This document shows, in pieces, positions 40,724 through 49,611 of a stretch of 64,000 nucleotides of DNA. The notes under the pieces were generated by a model. The model made no database searches. It was not told the origin of the DNA and saw only the letters and a program-made list of their open reading frames with translations. Made by a program: the position numbers and the translations under genes. Source of the stretch: Flavonifractor avicola (GTDB lineage: Bacteria > Bacillota > Clostridia > Oscillospirales > Oscillospiraceae); the NCBI GenBank assembly GCA_019116915.1, contig DXAS01000126.1, positions 1 to 64,000 of the forward strand, given 5' to 3'. Numbering within the stretch: the first letter of the stretch is position 1; each line of letters opens with the position of its first letter.

Positions 40724-43171
40724 TTACTTGATCTCCCGGACGGGGACGTTCCAGATATCCTTGGCGTAGTCCCGGATGGAACGGTCGGCGGCAAAGATGC
40801 CGGAGCGGGCGATGTTCATGAGAGACATCTTGTTCCAACGCTTGGGGTCCTGATAGGCCTGACCGGCCCGGGCATGGGCGTCCCGGTAGCTCTCAAAGTC
40901 GGCCAGCAGCAGGTACTCGTCGGCGGGGCCGCCGTCGCCGAACAGCAGCCGGCGGGCGATGTCGTCATAGTTGATGCCGTCGCCAAAGCCCAGGTTGAGC
41001 TGCTCCACCACAGACCGCAGGTCGTTGTTGTGGATATAGTACTCATAGGACTTGTAGCCGTTGTGCTTGAGCTCGGCAACCTCGTGGGCCTTCAGGCCGA
41101 AGAGGAAGATGTTCTCGTCGCCCAGCACCTGGTGCATCTCCACGTTGGCGCCGTCCAAGGTGCCGATGGTCACAGCGCCGTTGATCATGAACTTCATATT
41201 GCCGGTGCCGCTGGCCTCCTTGCCGGCGGTGGAGATCTGCTCGGAGAGCTCGGAGGCGGGCATCAGCTTCTCCGCCAGGCTCACCCGGTAGTTCTCCAGG
41301 AACACCACCTGGAGCCGGTCCTTGCAGATGGGGTCCTTGGAGATCATGTCGGCCACGGAGTTGATGAGACGGATGATCCGCTTGGCCACGGCGTAGCCGG
41401 GAGCCGCCGTGGCGCCGAACAGGTAGGTGCGGGGGGTGAAGTCGAAGTGGGAATCGTCCTTCATCCGCTGGTACAGGTAGATGATGTGCAGCACATTGAG
41501 CAGCTGACGCTTATACTCATGGAGGCGCTTCACCTGCACGTCAAACATGGCGTCGGTGTTGAGGAAGATGCCGTGCTCCCGGGCCACCCAGGTGGCGAAG
41601 GCCTTCTTGTTGGCGGCCTTGATCTCGCCCAGGCGGGACAGAACCCCGGCGTCGTCCTGGAACTTCTCCAGGTCCTTCAGGGCGTCGGGCTGGAGCAGGT
41701 ACTTGTCGCTGCCGCAGCAGTCCCGGATCAGCTCATCCAGCCGGGGGTTGCACTCGCCCAGCCAGCGGCGGTGGTCAATGCCGTTGGTCACGTTGGTGAA
41801 CTTGTCGGGGGTGCGCTGATAGGCGTCGTGGAAGACGTCCTTCTTCAGAATCTCAGAGTGGAGGGCGGACACGCCGTTGATCTTGAAGCAGGCGCACACG
41901 CACAGGTTGGCCATACGGACCTCGCCGCCCCAGATGATGGCCATGGGAGCCACCTTGGACAGGTCGCCGTGGAAATAGTCGGTGAGCACCTTCTGGTACC
42001 GGTTGGAGATCTCGATGAGGATCTGCCAGATCCGGGGCAGCAGGTTCTCAATGAGCTGCTGGGGCCAGCGCTCCAGAGCCTCGGCCAGCACGGTGTGGTT
42101 GGTGTAGGCGATGGTGTGGGTGACGATATACCAGGCCTCATCCCAGCCGTAGCCCTCCTCATCCAGCAGGATGCGCATCAGCTCGGGGATGGCCAGAGTG
42201 GGGTGGGTGTCGTTGATCTGGATGACGTGCTTCTGGTGGAAGTTGCGCAGGGTGCCGTATTCGGCCCGGTGCTTGCGCACGATGGACTGAATGGTGGCGG
42301 ACACGAAGAAATACTGCTGCTTCAGACGCAGGGACTTGCCCTCGTAGTGGTTGTCCTCAGGGTAGAGCACCTTGGAGATGGACTCAGCCATGGCCCGCTG
42401 CTCCACCGCCTTCAGGTACTGGCCGGAGGAGAACAGGTGCATATCCACCGGCGTGGGGCTCTTGGCGTCCCACAGGCGGAGGATGTTGGCGTGCTCGGTG
42501 CTGTAGCCGGAGATCTCCATGTCCTTGGGCACGGCCAGAACCACGTCGTAGCCGGTGTGCTTGATGCGGTGGTGACCCAGTTCATCCCACTCGTCCTCCA
42601 CCTTGCCGCCGAAGCGGACCTCCTCCACCTCATCCATCTTGGAGATGAGCCAGGCGTCGCCCAGACCCAGCCAGTTGTCGGGCAGCTCCACCTGCTGGCC
42701 GTCCACGATCTTCTGCTTGAAGATACCCAGCTCGTAGCAGATGGAGTAGCCAGTGGCGGGGATATCCAGGGTGGTCATGGAGTCCAGATAGCAGGCAGCC
42801 AGACGGCCCAGGCCGCCATTGCCCAGACCGGCGTCGGGCTCGGTCTCAAACAGGTCGGGAGCCGAGAAGCCCAGCCCCTCGATGGCCTCCTTCAGAGGCT
42901 CCAGCACGCCCAGGTTGTAGGCGTTCTTCATCAGGGAGCGGCCCATGAGGAACTCCAGGGACAGATAGTGGACCTGGCGCTGATGCTCCGCGATCACCTT
43001 GTCCTCGGACTTCATCTGCCGCTCGGAAATGATATCCCGCAGCACCATGGCGCAGGCCTTGAACATATGAAGGCTGGTGGCCTCCTCCACGTCACGGCCA
43101 AAATTGCGGCGCAATTTGCCGGTAATGAGGGTCATCAGCTCTTTTTTGGTGTATTTATGCAATGCAGACAT
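40724..43171 (-). CDS. glgP: Glycogen/starch/alpha-glucan phosphorylase
   Basis: Predicted 815-residue GT35 enzyme that releases glucose-1-phosphate from glycogen. Family signatures include SLEFLMGRSLMKNAYNLG at the N-terminus, DAGLGNGGLGRLAACYLDS, QINDTHPTLAIPELMRIL, and the PLP-lysine segment EASGTGNMKFMINGAVTIG. Length is standard. The start is set at the ATG of MSALHKYTKKEL, but GGAG directly abuts this ATG, so the next in-frame ATG at residue 13 is an alternative. A TTGACA promoter lies 65-95 nt upstream, giving a possible transcript separate from the rest of the glg operon. Confidence 0.97.
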   Translation of the reverse strand: MSALHKYTKKELMTLITGKLRRNFGRDVEEATSLHMFKACAMVLRDIISERQMKSEDKVIAEHQRQVHYLSLEFLMGRSLMKNAYNLGVLEPLKEAIEGLGFSAPDLFETEPDAGLGNGGLGRLAACYLDSMTTLDIPATGYSICYELGIFKQKIVDGQQVELPDNWLGLGDAWLISKMDEVEEVRFGGKVEDEWDELGHHRIKHTGYDVVLAVPKDMEISGYSTEHANILRLWDAKSPTPVDMHLFSSGQYLKAVEQRAMAESISKVLYPEDNHYEGKSLRLKQQYFFVSATIQSIVRKHRAEYGTLRNFHQKHVIQINDTHPTLAIPELMRILLDEEGYGWDEAWYIVTHTIAYTNHTVLAEALERWPQQLIENLLPRIWQILIEISNRYQKVLTDYFHGDLSKVAPMAIIWGGEVRMANLCVCACFKINGVSALHSEILKKDVFHDAYQRTPDKFTNVTNGIDHRRWLGECNPRLDELIRDCCGSDKYLLQPDALKDLEKFQDDAGVLSRLGEIKAANKKAFATWVAREHGIFLNTDAMFDVQVKRLHEYKRQLLNVLHIIYLYQRMKDDSHFDFTPRTYLFGATAAPGYAVAKRIIRLINSVADMISKDPICKDRLQVVFLENYRVSLAEKLMPASELSEQISTAGKEASGTGNMKFMINGAVTIGTLDGANVEMHQVLGDENIFLFGLKAHEVAELKHNGYKSYEYYIHNNDLRSVVEQLNLGFGDGINYDDIARRLLFGDGGPADEYLLLADFESYRDAHARAGQAYQDPKRWNKMSLMNIARSGIFAADRSIRDYAKDIWNVPVREIK

Positions 43172-43203
43172 CTCCAATACAATTAGGATGGCAACAAAAT
43201 AGG

Positions 43204-43234
43204 CGCTCCGCAGGGAAAATCCCCCTGCGGAGCG
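43204..43234 (-). terminator. Terminator-like hairpin between glgA and glgP
   Basis: 12-bp stem CGCTCCGCAGGG / CCCTGCGGAGCG, followed on the minus strand by CCTATTTTGTTG. It lies about 50 nt past the glgA stop. Because the internal promoter at 43237 starts transcription near here, it may instead form part of the glgP leader. Confidence 0.7.
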
Positions 43235-43236
43235 GA

Positions 43237-43266
43237 ATTTTATCACAACAGGATTCCATTTGTCAA
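43237..43266 (-). promoter_or_regulatory. Internal sigma-A promoter for glgP
   Basis: On the minus strand TTGACA, 18-bp spacer, TAAAAT. The predicted transcription start falls at the edge of the hairpin at 43204-43234. Confidence 0.6.
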
Positions 43267-43285
43267 GAGAAGGAAAACCTTCCCA

Positions 43286-44725
43286 TTACTTCCCGGTGAC
43301 CCAGCCGTAGATCTCCTGGTAGGCAGCGGCGGAGCGAGTCCAGGAGAAATCGGCGGACATGGCGTTCTTCTGGAGGCCCTTCCAGGCACTCTGGTCGTTG
43401 TGATAGAGGTTTACCGCGTCGGCCAGCACACCGGTCATCTCGTGAGCGTTGATGTTGGCAAAGGAGAAGCCGGTGCCCTCGCCGGTAAATTTATTGTAAG
43501 GAATCACGGAGTCCCGCAGACCGCCGGTTTCCCGCACTACGGGGATGGTGCCGTAGCGCATGGCGATCATCTGGCTCAGGCCGCAGGGTTCGGAGATGGA
43601 GGGCATGAGGAAGAGATCGGCGCCGCCGTAGATGGCGGTGGACAGATTGGGGGAGTACATGATGTGGGCGGCGAAGCGGCCGGGATACTGGTTCTGAGCC
43701 TGACGGAAGGCCTCCTCAAAGTTCCAGTCGCCGGTGCCCAGTACGATCATCTGCACGTCCATGCCCATAATATCGTGGATGGCGGCGGTGACCAGGTCGA
43801 AGCCCTTATGCTTCACCAGGCGGGAGACGCAGGCGATAATGGGGGTGTCGGGATTTTCCCGCAGGCCGGACATCTGTTGGAGAGCGGCCTTGCAGTTTTT
43901 CTTGCCGCCCATCTGCTTGACGGAGAAGGGTTTGGTCAGGCCCTTGTCGTGCCAGGGATCGTATACCTCGGTGTCGATGCCGTTGAGGATGCCCCGCAGC
44001 TTGTGGCGGTTGTCGGCAATGACACCCTCCAGGCCGTGGGCGTAGAAGCTGTACTGCAGCTCATCGGCGTAGGTGGGGGACACGGTGGTGACATAGTCAG
44101 CGGCATAGATGGCGCCCTTCATCAGGTTCACGTCGCCGTGATAGGCCAGCATATGCTCATTGAAGTAGCCGGCATTCAGGCCAAACAGGTCCTTCAGGGT
44201 CTGGCTGCCATAGCGGCCCTGGTACTCGATGTTGTGGATAGTGAACACGCTCTTGGTGTCATACAGCTGAGGAATGCGGTGACGCTCCTCCAGCAGGTAG
44301 ATGGGCACCAGGGCGGTCTGCCAGTCGTTGCAGTGGAGCACATCAGGGTGCCAGTCGAGCCAGCCCATGGACTCCACAACGGCCCGGGAGAAGTAGGCGA
44401 AGCGCTCGCCGTCGTCATAGTGGCCGTAGATGGAGGCGCGCTTGAAGTAATATTCGTTGTCCACGAACCAGTAGGTGACGCCGTCCCGCTTCAGCTCAAA
44501 GATACCGCAGTAGGGGGTGCGCCAGGCCACAGTGATATGGAAGCATTTCAAAAAGGTCATCTGGCTGCGCCATTCTTCGCCGATCCCCTCATACAGAGGC
44601 AGGATCACCCGGACGTCGTTGTTCTCGTCCTTGGCCAGGGCCTTGGGGAGAGCGCCGGCCACGTCGGCCAGTCCGCCGGTTTTGATGAAAGGAGCGCACT
44701 CAGAGGTGGCAAACAGGATATTCAT
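43286..44725 (-). CDS. glgA: Glycogen synthase (ADP-glucose dependent)
   Basis: Predicted 479-residue GT5 enzyme elongating alpha-1,4-glucan from ADP-glucose. The hallmark ADP-glucose loop FIKTGGLADVAGALPKAL lies at about residue 14, followed by VLHCNDWQTALVPIYL, FTIHNIEYQGRY, ACVSRLVKHKGFDL and the C-terminal SISEPCGLSQMIAMRYGTIPVVRETGGLRD. Length is standard. GGAGGT precedes the ATG. It is fourth in glgB-glgC-glgD-glgA-glgP. Confidence 0.98.
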   Translation of the reverse strand: MNILFATSECAPFIKTGGLADVAGALPKALAKDENNDVRVILPLYEGIGEEWRSQMTFLKCFHITVAWRTPYCGIFELKRDGVTYWFVDNEYYFKRASIYGHYDDGERFAYFSRAVVESMGWLDWHPDVLHCNDWQTALVPIYLLEERHRIPQLYDTKSVFTIHNIEYQGRYGSQTLKDLFGLNAGYFNEHMLAYHGDVNLMKGAIYAADYVTTVSPTYADELQYSFYAHGLEGVIADNRHKLRGILNGIDTEVYDPWHDKGLTKPFSVKQMGGKKNCKAALQQMSGLRENPDTPIIACVSRLVKHKGFDLVTAAIHDIMGMDVQMIVLGTGDWNFEEAFRQAQNQYPGRFAAHIMYSPNLSTAIYGGADLFLMPSISEPCGLSQMIAMRYGTIPVVRETGGLRDSVIPYNKFTGEGTGFSFANINAHEMTGVLADAVNLYHNDQSAWKGLQKNAMSADFSWTRSAAAYQEIYGWVTGK

Positions 44726-44788
44726 ACATTACCTCCAACCATAAATTTGCCGGGATGCGGGACGCCTCCCGGGAGACGCCGCAGGAAA

Positions 44789-44819
44789 GGGAGGCGGCGG
44801 CGTTTTGCCGCCGCCTCCC
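44789..44819 (-). other. Strong hairpin between glgD and glgA
   Basis: 13-bp GC-rich stem GGGAGGCGGCGGC / GCCGCCGCCTCCC with a 5-nt loop, shortly after the glgD stop and followed on the minus strand by TTTCCTG. The T content is low, so an mRNA-stability or partial-attenuation role is as likely as termination. The glgD-glgA gap is 104 nt. Confidence 0.5.
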
Positions 44820-44829
44820 CGCATACAGG

Positions 44830-45945
44830 TCAGACGATCTCGTTTTTGGCGATGGACAGGGGGTAGGTGCTGTGGCCCATCAGCATCCGGCCCGGGTTGA
44901 CCCGGACGTTCTTGTCGGTGATGGCATATTTCAGCACGGCACCGGCCTGGATGGTGGTGCCCTGCATCAGCACACAGCCGGAGACCTTGGCACCCTTTTC
45001 CACCCGGACGCCCCGGAAGAGGATGGAGTTCTCCACCTCGCCCTCAATGATGCAGCCGTCGGCCACCAGAGAGTTGTAGGAGCGGGAGTCGGGTCCGTAG
45101 TAGGTGGAGGGATCGGAGCGGTCCTTGGTGCGGACGGGACGGTCGGGCACGAAGAGTTGCTCCCGGACGGCGGGATCCAGCAGCTCCATGCTGCGGGCGA
45201 AGTAGCCCGCCACCGACTGCAGCCGGGCGGCATAACCGTCGAATACATAGGGGACGATCTTCAGCTGGCCCACCATGGACTGGAGCACACCAATGCTGAA
45301 GGAGTGGATGTTGTGGGCGGCGCAATGGTCCACCAGGGAGAGCAGCAGCTCCTTGGAGAGAATGTAAACCTCCAGGGACTCACAGCCCTGAGCGATGGGA
45401 GGATGGACCGACACGTCGGTGATCCGTCCGCCGGCACCGATGGTGAAGTAGTCGCAGCCCTTGGGGTCGCCCTTGGGATGGCCGGTGCACACGGCGGTGA
45501 TGTCGGCGTCGTTGCGGATGTGGGCCTCAAAGATATCCCTCAGGGGGAGGCTCACCGCCAGGTCGCCGCCGGCCAGCACCACGTGATCCTGACGGATGTT
45601 CTGGAGGTAGGAGCGGATGCCCGCCAGGGCGTCCATGCGGCCCCGGTACATCCCTTCCCGTCTGCCGGAGTAGCTGAAGGGGGGCAGGATGCGCAGGCCG
45701 CCGTGCTTGCGGGACAGGTCCCAGTCTTTGCCGGAGCCCACGTGGTCCAGCAGGGACTGATAGTTGGCATCCACGATCATGCCAACGTCGGAGATACCGG
45801 CGTTGACCATGTTGGAGAGCATGAAGTCAATGACCCGGTACCGGCCGCCGTAGGGGATAGAGCAGGTGTTGCGGTTCTGGGTCAGCTCCCGCAGGTCGGG
45901 GTTGGAAAGGTAGGAGAAGATGATGCCGTGCAGTTTGTTCATCAT
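44830..45945 (-). CDS. glgD: GlgD, non-catalytic ADP-glucose pyrophosphorylase subunit
   Basis: Predicted 371 residues related to GlgC, with nucleotidyltransferase and left-handed beta-helix domains. It lacks the GGxGxRL nucleotide loop: the corresponding region reads IIFSYLSNPDLRELTQNRNT before IPYGGRYRVIDFMLSN. GlgD proteins in Gram-positives pair with GlgC and increase its activity rather than catalyse on their own. The C-terminal hexapeptide repeats (NSLVADGCIIEGEVENSIL) are present. Its ATG overlaps the glgC stop (ATGA), with GGAGG at about 10 nt; the next codon is also ATG. Confidence 0.95.
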   Translation of the reverse strand: MMNKLHGIIFSYLSNPDLRELTQNRNTCSIPYGGRYRVIDFMLSNMVNAGISDVGMIVDANYQSLLDHVGSGKDWDLSRKHGGLRILPPFSYSGRREGMYRGRMDALAGIRSYLQNIRQDHVVLAGGDLAVSLPLRDIFEAHIRNDADITAVCTGHPKGDPKGCDYFTIGAGGRITDVSVHPPIAQGCESLEVYILSKELLLSLVDHCAAHNIHSFSIGVLQSMVGQLKIVPYVFDGYAARLQSVAGYFARSMELLDPAVREQLFVPDRPVRTKDRSDPSTYYGPDSRSYNSLVADGCIIEGEVENSILFRGVRVEKGAKVSGCVLMQGTTIQAGAVLKYAITDKNVRVNPGRMLMGHSTYPLSIAKNEIV

Positions 45946-47150
45946 TTCACCCCACCTCCTTTCACGTTACGAGTAATCATGGCCTTGGGAGAGACCACAG
46001 CGTCGGGGCCCACAGTCAGGTTCTGGGCCACCACAGCCACGCCCCAGTCCTCAGTGCCGTCGGGGGAGGAGCCCACCCGGGCCCGCTCGCCGATGACGCT
46101 GTTCTCCGCGATGATGGAATACTCCACCACGGCGCCCGCCTTGACCACGGTACCGGGCATCAGGATGGAATAGCGCACCACAGCGCCCTCCTCCACGATG
46201 ACGGAGTGGAACAGGACGGAGTTCTCCACAGTGCCGTACACCTCGCAGCCGCCGGTGACCATGGAATGGTCCACCTTGGCGTTTTTGCCCATGAAGTGAG
46301 GGGGCTTGGTGGGGGTGCGGGCAAAGATGGGCCACTCGTTGTCGTACAGATCGATGCCGTTGTCGGGAGAGAGCATATCCATGTTGGCATCCCACAGGGA
46401 GTCGATGGTGCCCACATCCTTCCAGTAGCCCTTGAAGCGATAGGCGGTCATCTTCTCGCCGGCATTGAGCATGGCAGGGATGATGTTCTTGCCGAAGTCG
46501 TTGGCGCTCTTCTCGTCCTCCTCGTCGGCGATGAGGTACTCCCGCAGCTTCTTCCAGGTGAAGATATAGATGCCCATGGAGGCCAGGTTGCTCTTGGGCT
46601 TCTTGGGCTTCTCCTCGAACTCATAGATGTCGTCGTTCTCGTTGACGTTCATGATGCCGAAGCGGGGAGCCTCCGCCATGGGGACCTCCAGCACGGAGAT
46701 GGTGCAGGCGGCCTTGGCCTCCTTGTGGCGGCGGAGCATATCGGCATAATCCATCTTGTAGACGTGGTCGCCAGACAGAATGAGCACATAATCCGGATTG
46801 TAAGTATCCAGGAAGTTGATGTTCTGGTAGATGGCGTTGGCGGTACCCTTGTACCAGGTGCCCTTCTCACCCTCGCGCATATAGGGGGGCAGGATGTGGA
46901 CGCCGCCGTAGGAGCGGTCCAGATCCCAGGGCTCGCCGTTGCCGATGTAGGCGTTGAGTTCCATGGGGCGGTACTGGGTCAGCACACCCACGGTATCAAT
47001 GCCGGAGTTGATGCAGTTGGACAGGGGGAAGTCGATGATGCGGTACTTACCGCCGAAGGGGACTGCGGGCTTGGCCACGTGGCTGGTGAGGGCGTGCAGG
47101 CGACTGCCTTGCCCGCCGGCCAGCAACATGGCAACACATTCCTTTTTCAT
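45942..47150 (-). CDS. glgC: Glucose-1-phosphate adenylyltransferase GlgC (catalytic subunit)
   Basis: Predicted 402-residue enzyme forming ADP-glucose from ATP and glucose-1-phosphate, the committed step of bacterial glycogen synthesis. The nucleotide loop is MLLAGGQGSRLHALT, followed by KPAVPFGGKYRIIDFPLSNC, LILSGDHVYKMDY with the catalytic Asp, and glucose-1-phosphate residues in FEEKPKKPKS. C-terminal hexapeptide repeats (NSVLFHSVIVEEGAVVRYS) form the allosteric helix. It overlaps glgD by 4 nt, follows glgB, and likely forms a GlgC-GlgD heteromer. Confidence 0.98.
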   Translation of the reverse strand: MKKECVAMLLAGGQGSRLHALTSHVAKPAVPFGGKYRIIDFPLSNCINSGIDTVGVLTQYRPMELNAYIGNGEPWDLDRSYGGVHILPPYMREGEKGTWYKGTANAIYQNINFLDTYNPDYVLILSGDHVYKMDYADMLRRHKEAKAACTISVLEVPMAEAPRFGIMNVNENDDIYEFEEKPKKPKSNLASMGIYIFTWKKLREYLIADEEDEKSANDFGKNIIPAMLNAGEKMTAYRFKGYWKDVGTIDSLWDANMDMLSPDNGIDLYDNEWPIFARTPTKPPHFMGKNAKVDHSMVTGGCEVYGTVENSVLFHSVIVEEGAVVRYSILMPGTVVKAGAVVEYSIIAENSVIGERARVGSSPDGTEDWGVAVVAQNLTVGPDAVVSPKAMITRNVKGGGVK

Positions 47151-47210
47151 TCTATCACCTCAGAGTTTGAACTGGAACTAACTGATAAACTCCGGCTCTC
47201 CGGAGAGGGG

Positions 47211-49358
47211 TCACTTTTCCTTCTTTTTGCGGACCACGGGTTTGGCGGCCTCCGCCTTAACGGCGGGAGCGGCGGCCTTCTTGCGCACGGCAGGCTTGGG
47301 GGCCGCCTCCTTTACCGCGGGAGCGGCAGCCTTTTTGCGGACCGCGGGCTTGGCGGCGGGGGCCTTCACGGCGGGAGCGGCGGCCTTCTTGCGCACGGCG
47401 GGCTTGGGGGCTTCCTCCTTATCCGCCTTCTTCTTGCGGACGGGGAACTTACGGGTACACTTATAGATCACCGCACTCATGGGTGGCAGGGAAATGGTAA
47501 TGGACTGCTCCCGACCCTGGCTCTCTACATAGCGGCTGCGGACCGGTTCGTGGTCGCCGCCCCCCTTACCGCCGAAGTCGAGATCGTCGGAGTTGAACAC
47601 AACGGAGTACACGCCGGGGACAGGCACGCCTACGGTGTAGCCGGTGCGGTCCACCGGAGAGAAGTTGCACACGATGACCAGGGCGTCTCCCTTGGCGTCC
47701 TTTCGCAGGAAGGCCACGGTGTTGGCCTGGTTGTCGTTGGCCTCGATCCACTCAAAGCCCTCCCAGGAGAAGTCCAGCTCCCACAGCTCGGGGTGGGCCA
47801 GGTAGAAGGCGTTGGCCTGCTTGAAGTAGTACTGCAACTGGCGGTGAGGCTTTGCCCACTCCTGGTCCGGCTCCAGCAGGTGCCAGTCCAGGGAGTGCTC
47901 ATAATGCCACTCGTTCCACTGGCCGAACTCGCTGCCCATCATCAGCAGCTTTTTGCCGGGATGGGTGAGCATATAGGTGTAGAAGGCCCGGACGCCGGCA
48001 AACTTCTCCTCGTTGGTGCCCGGCATCTTGTTGATGAGGGAACCCTTCATGTGTACCACCTCGTCGTGGGACAGAGGGAGTACGAAGTTCTCCGAGAAGG
48101 CGTACATCAGGGAGAAGGTGATGTCCTTGTGGTTGAACTGCCGGAAATAGGGGTCCAGCTTGATGTAGTGAAGGATGTCGTTCATCCAGCCCATGTTCCA
48201 CTTCAGGTTGAAGCCCAGGCCACCCTCCAGGCCGCCCTCGCCCACCGGGTGGGATACCCGGGGCCAGGCGGTGGATTCCTCGGCGATCATCATCACGTCG
48301 GGGTGTTCCTGGAACACATGGCCGTTGAGTTCCTGAATGAAGTCCACTGCCTCCAGGTTCTCGTGGCCGCCGAACACGTTGGGTACCCACTCGCCGCCCT
48401 GGCGGCCGTAGTCCAAGTAGAGCATGGAAGCTACCGCATCCACCCGCAGGCCGTCGATGTGGAACTGCTCCAGCCAGAAGAGGGCGGAGGAGAACAGGAA
48501 GGAGCGGACCTCGTGGCGGGCGTAGTCGAAGACACGGGTGCCCCAGTCGGCGTGCTCGCCCTTGCGGGTATCGGCGTACTCATAGCAGGGTTCACCGTCA
48601 AACTCATACAGACCGAAGGCGTCCTTGGGGAAATGGGCGGGTACCCAGTCAAGGATCACGCCGATGCCGGCCTGATGGAGTTGGTCCACCAGCCACATAA
48701 AGTCGTGGGGGGTGCCGTACCGGCTGGTGGCGGCAAAGTAGCCGGTGCACTGGTAGCCCCAGGAGGCGTCCAGAGGATGCTCGGTGATGGGAAGCAGCTC
48801 CACATGGGTGAATCCCATCTCCTTCACATAGGGCACCAGATACTTGCCGATGTCCCGGTAGGAGAGCATCTCGTCCTCGCCGGTACGCCGCCAGGAACCC
48901 AAATGAACTTCATAAATATTCAGTGGCTTCTGGTAAATCGGATTGTTCTTCCGGTAATCCATCCAGCTGCCGTCTCCCCAGCCGTAACCGGACAGGTCAT
49001 AGAGCTTGGAGGCGTTGCCGGGACGGGTCTCGGCGTGGAAGGCGTAGGGGTCGGCCTTGGCCAGGACCCGGCCGGAGGCGGTATGGACCGCGTACTTGTA
49101 GCTGTCAAACTGCTTCAGACCGGGGATAAAGACCTCCCAAACGCCGTCGGAGAGCAGCTGCATGGGGTGGTCGGAGTCGTTCCAGCCGTTGAAATCGCCC
49201 ATTACAGCGACCAATTGGGCGTGGGGAGCCCAAACCCGGAAGACCCAGCCATCCTGCCCGTCCTGCACAGCAGGGTGAGCGCCCATAAACTCCTGGGCCC
49301 GTACAGCGTGGCCCTGTGAAAAATCATGGAGGATCGTACTCGGTTTGGTGGAAGCCAT
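47211..49358 (-). CDS. glgB: 1,4-alpha-glucan branching enzyme GlgB with Lys/Ala/Pro repeat tail
   Basis: Predicted 715-residue GH13 enzyme that introduces alpha-1,6 branches. An N-terminal CBM48-like domain (about 30-110, WVFRVWAPHAQLVAVMGDFN) precedes the barrel with nucleophile Asp in GLRVDAVASMLY, acid/base Glu in MMIAEESTAWP and LPLSHDEVVHMKGSL. The enzyme part ends at about residue 636. A 79-residue tail then carries three 18-residue repeats (KPAVRKKAAAPAVK plus four variable residues) and a partial fourth, strongly basic and low-complexity. Such a tail is not a normal GlgB feature and resembles histone-H1-like or HU-tail sequence. The ATG at 49356-49358 follows GAGGAT at 6 nt. It is first gene of the operon. 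Confidence 0.97.
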   Translation of the reverse strand: MASTKPSTILHDFSQGHAVRAQEFMGAHPAVQDGQDGWVFRVWAPHAQLVAVMGDFNGWNDSDHPMQLLSDGVWEVFIPGLKQFDSYKYAVHTASGRVLAKADPYAFHAETRPGNASKLYDLSGYGWGDGSWMDYRKNNPIYQKPLNIYEVHLGSWRRTGEDEMLSYRDIGKYLVPYVKEMGFTHVELLPITEHPLDASWGYQCTGYFAATSRYGTPHDFMWLVDQLHQAGIGVILDWVPAHFPKDAFGLYEFDGEPCYEYADTRKGEHADWGTRVFDYARHEVRSFLFSSALFWLEQFHIDGLRVDAVASMLYLDYGRQGGEWVPNVFGGHENLEAVDFIQELNGHVFQEHPDVMMIAEESTAWPRVSHPVGEGGLEGGLGFNLKWNMGWMNDILHYIKLDPYFRQFNHKDITFSLMYAFSENFVLPLSHDEVVHMKGSLINKMPGTNEEKFAGVRAFYTYMLTHPGKKLLMMGSEFGQWNEWHYEHSLDWHLLEPDQEWAKPHRQLQYYFKQANAFYLAHPELWELDFSWEGFEWIEANDNQANTVAFLRKDAKGDALVIVCNFSPVDRTGYTVGVPVPGVYSVVFNSDDLDFGGKGGGDHEPVRSRYVESQGREQSITISLPPMSAVIYKCTRKFPVRKKKADKEEAPKPAVRKKAAAPAVKAPAAKPAVRKKAAAPAVKEAAPKPAVRKKAAAPAVKAEAAKPVVRKKKEK
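47244..47405 (-). repeat. Three tandem 54-bp repeats within the 3' end of glgB
   Basis: Consecutive 54-bp units at 47352-47405, 47298-47351 and 47244-47297 each encode KPAVRKKAAAPAVK plus four variable residues. A partial unit (47214-47243) follows. Units keep the protein pattern but differ at synonymous sites, so they are maintained as protein repeats rather than very recent copies. Confidence 0.9.
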
Positions 49359-49470
49359 AGGTATCCTCTCCTTGTTGGCAGCCCCCCAGAATAGCTGGAA
49401 TGACGTAAACTGGGGGTTCTTGTCATTGGTAATAAATAAAATCCAAAATACGCGGATTTTATTTGTATAA

Positions 49471-49499
49471 AGTATACAACCATATGGCAAGATAGTCAA
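49471..49499 (-). promoter_or_regulatory. Sigma-A promoter of the glgBCDAP operon
   Basis: On the minus strand TTGACT, 17-bp spacer, TATACT. The 110-nt leader between it and glgB contains CCCCCAG and, 20 nt later, CTGGGGG, which can pair into a stem ending shortly before the ribosome site. Confidence 0.82.
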
Positions 49500-49569
49500 G
49501 ACGCGGATTACCAATTGGGGTGTAAAATTTCCAGTAATATATGCAATATCTTTTGTAAAGAACGCGCAG

Positions 49570-49598
49570 GGCCCGCCGCAGTTTTACTGCGGCGGGCC
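49570..49598 (-). terminator. Hairpin terminator after the DD-carboxypeptidase gene
   Basis: 13-bp stem GGCCCGCCGCAGT / ACTGCGGCGGGCC, about 13 nt past the stop codon. On the minus strand it is followed by CTGCGCGTTCTTT, a poor T-run, so strength is uncertain. Nearly the same arms recur at 63682-63716. Confidence 0.6.
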
Positions 49599-49611
49599 TC
49601 GGTTTCCGGCG

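Noticed and set aside
40367..43186. Antisense open frame of 939 codons opposite glgP
   Set aside because: It is a shadow of glycogen phosphorylase, and its translation shows no domain pattern.
44830..45945. glgD as a broken glgC copy
   Set aside because: Loss of the nucleotide loop is the normal GlgD feature; the frame is intact and translation is coupled to glgC.
47211..47450. CRISPR-like or satellite repeat at the glgB 3' end
   Set aside because: The 54-bp period is in frame with glgB, with no spacers and synonymous variation between units. It is a protein repeat.
46206..49319. Antisense open frame of 1037 codons opposite glgC/glgB
   Set aside because: It is a mirror of two certain genes, with no start signal and low-complexity Val/Gly/His-rich content.
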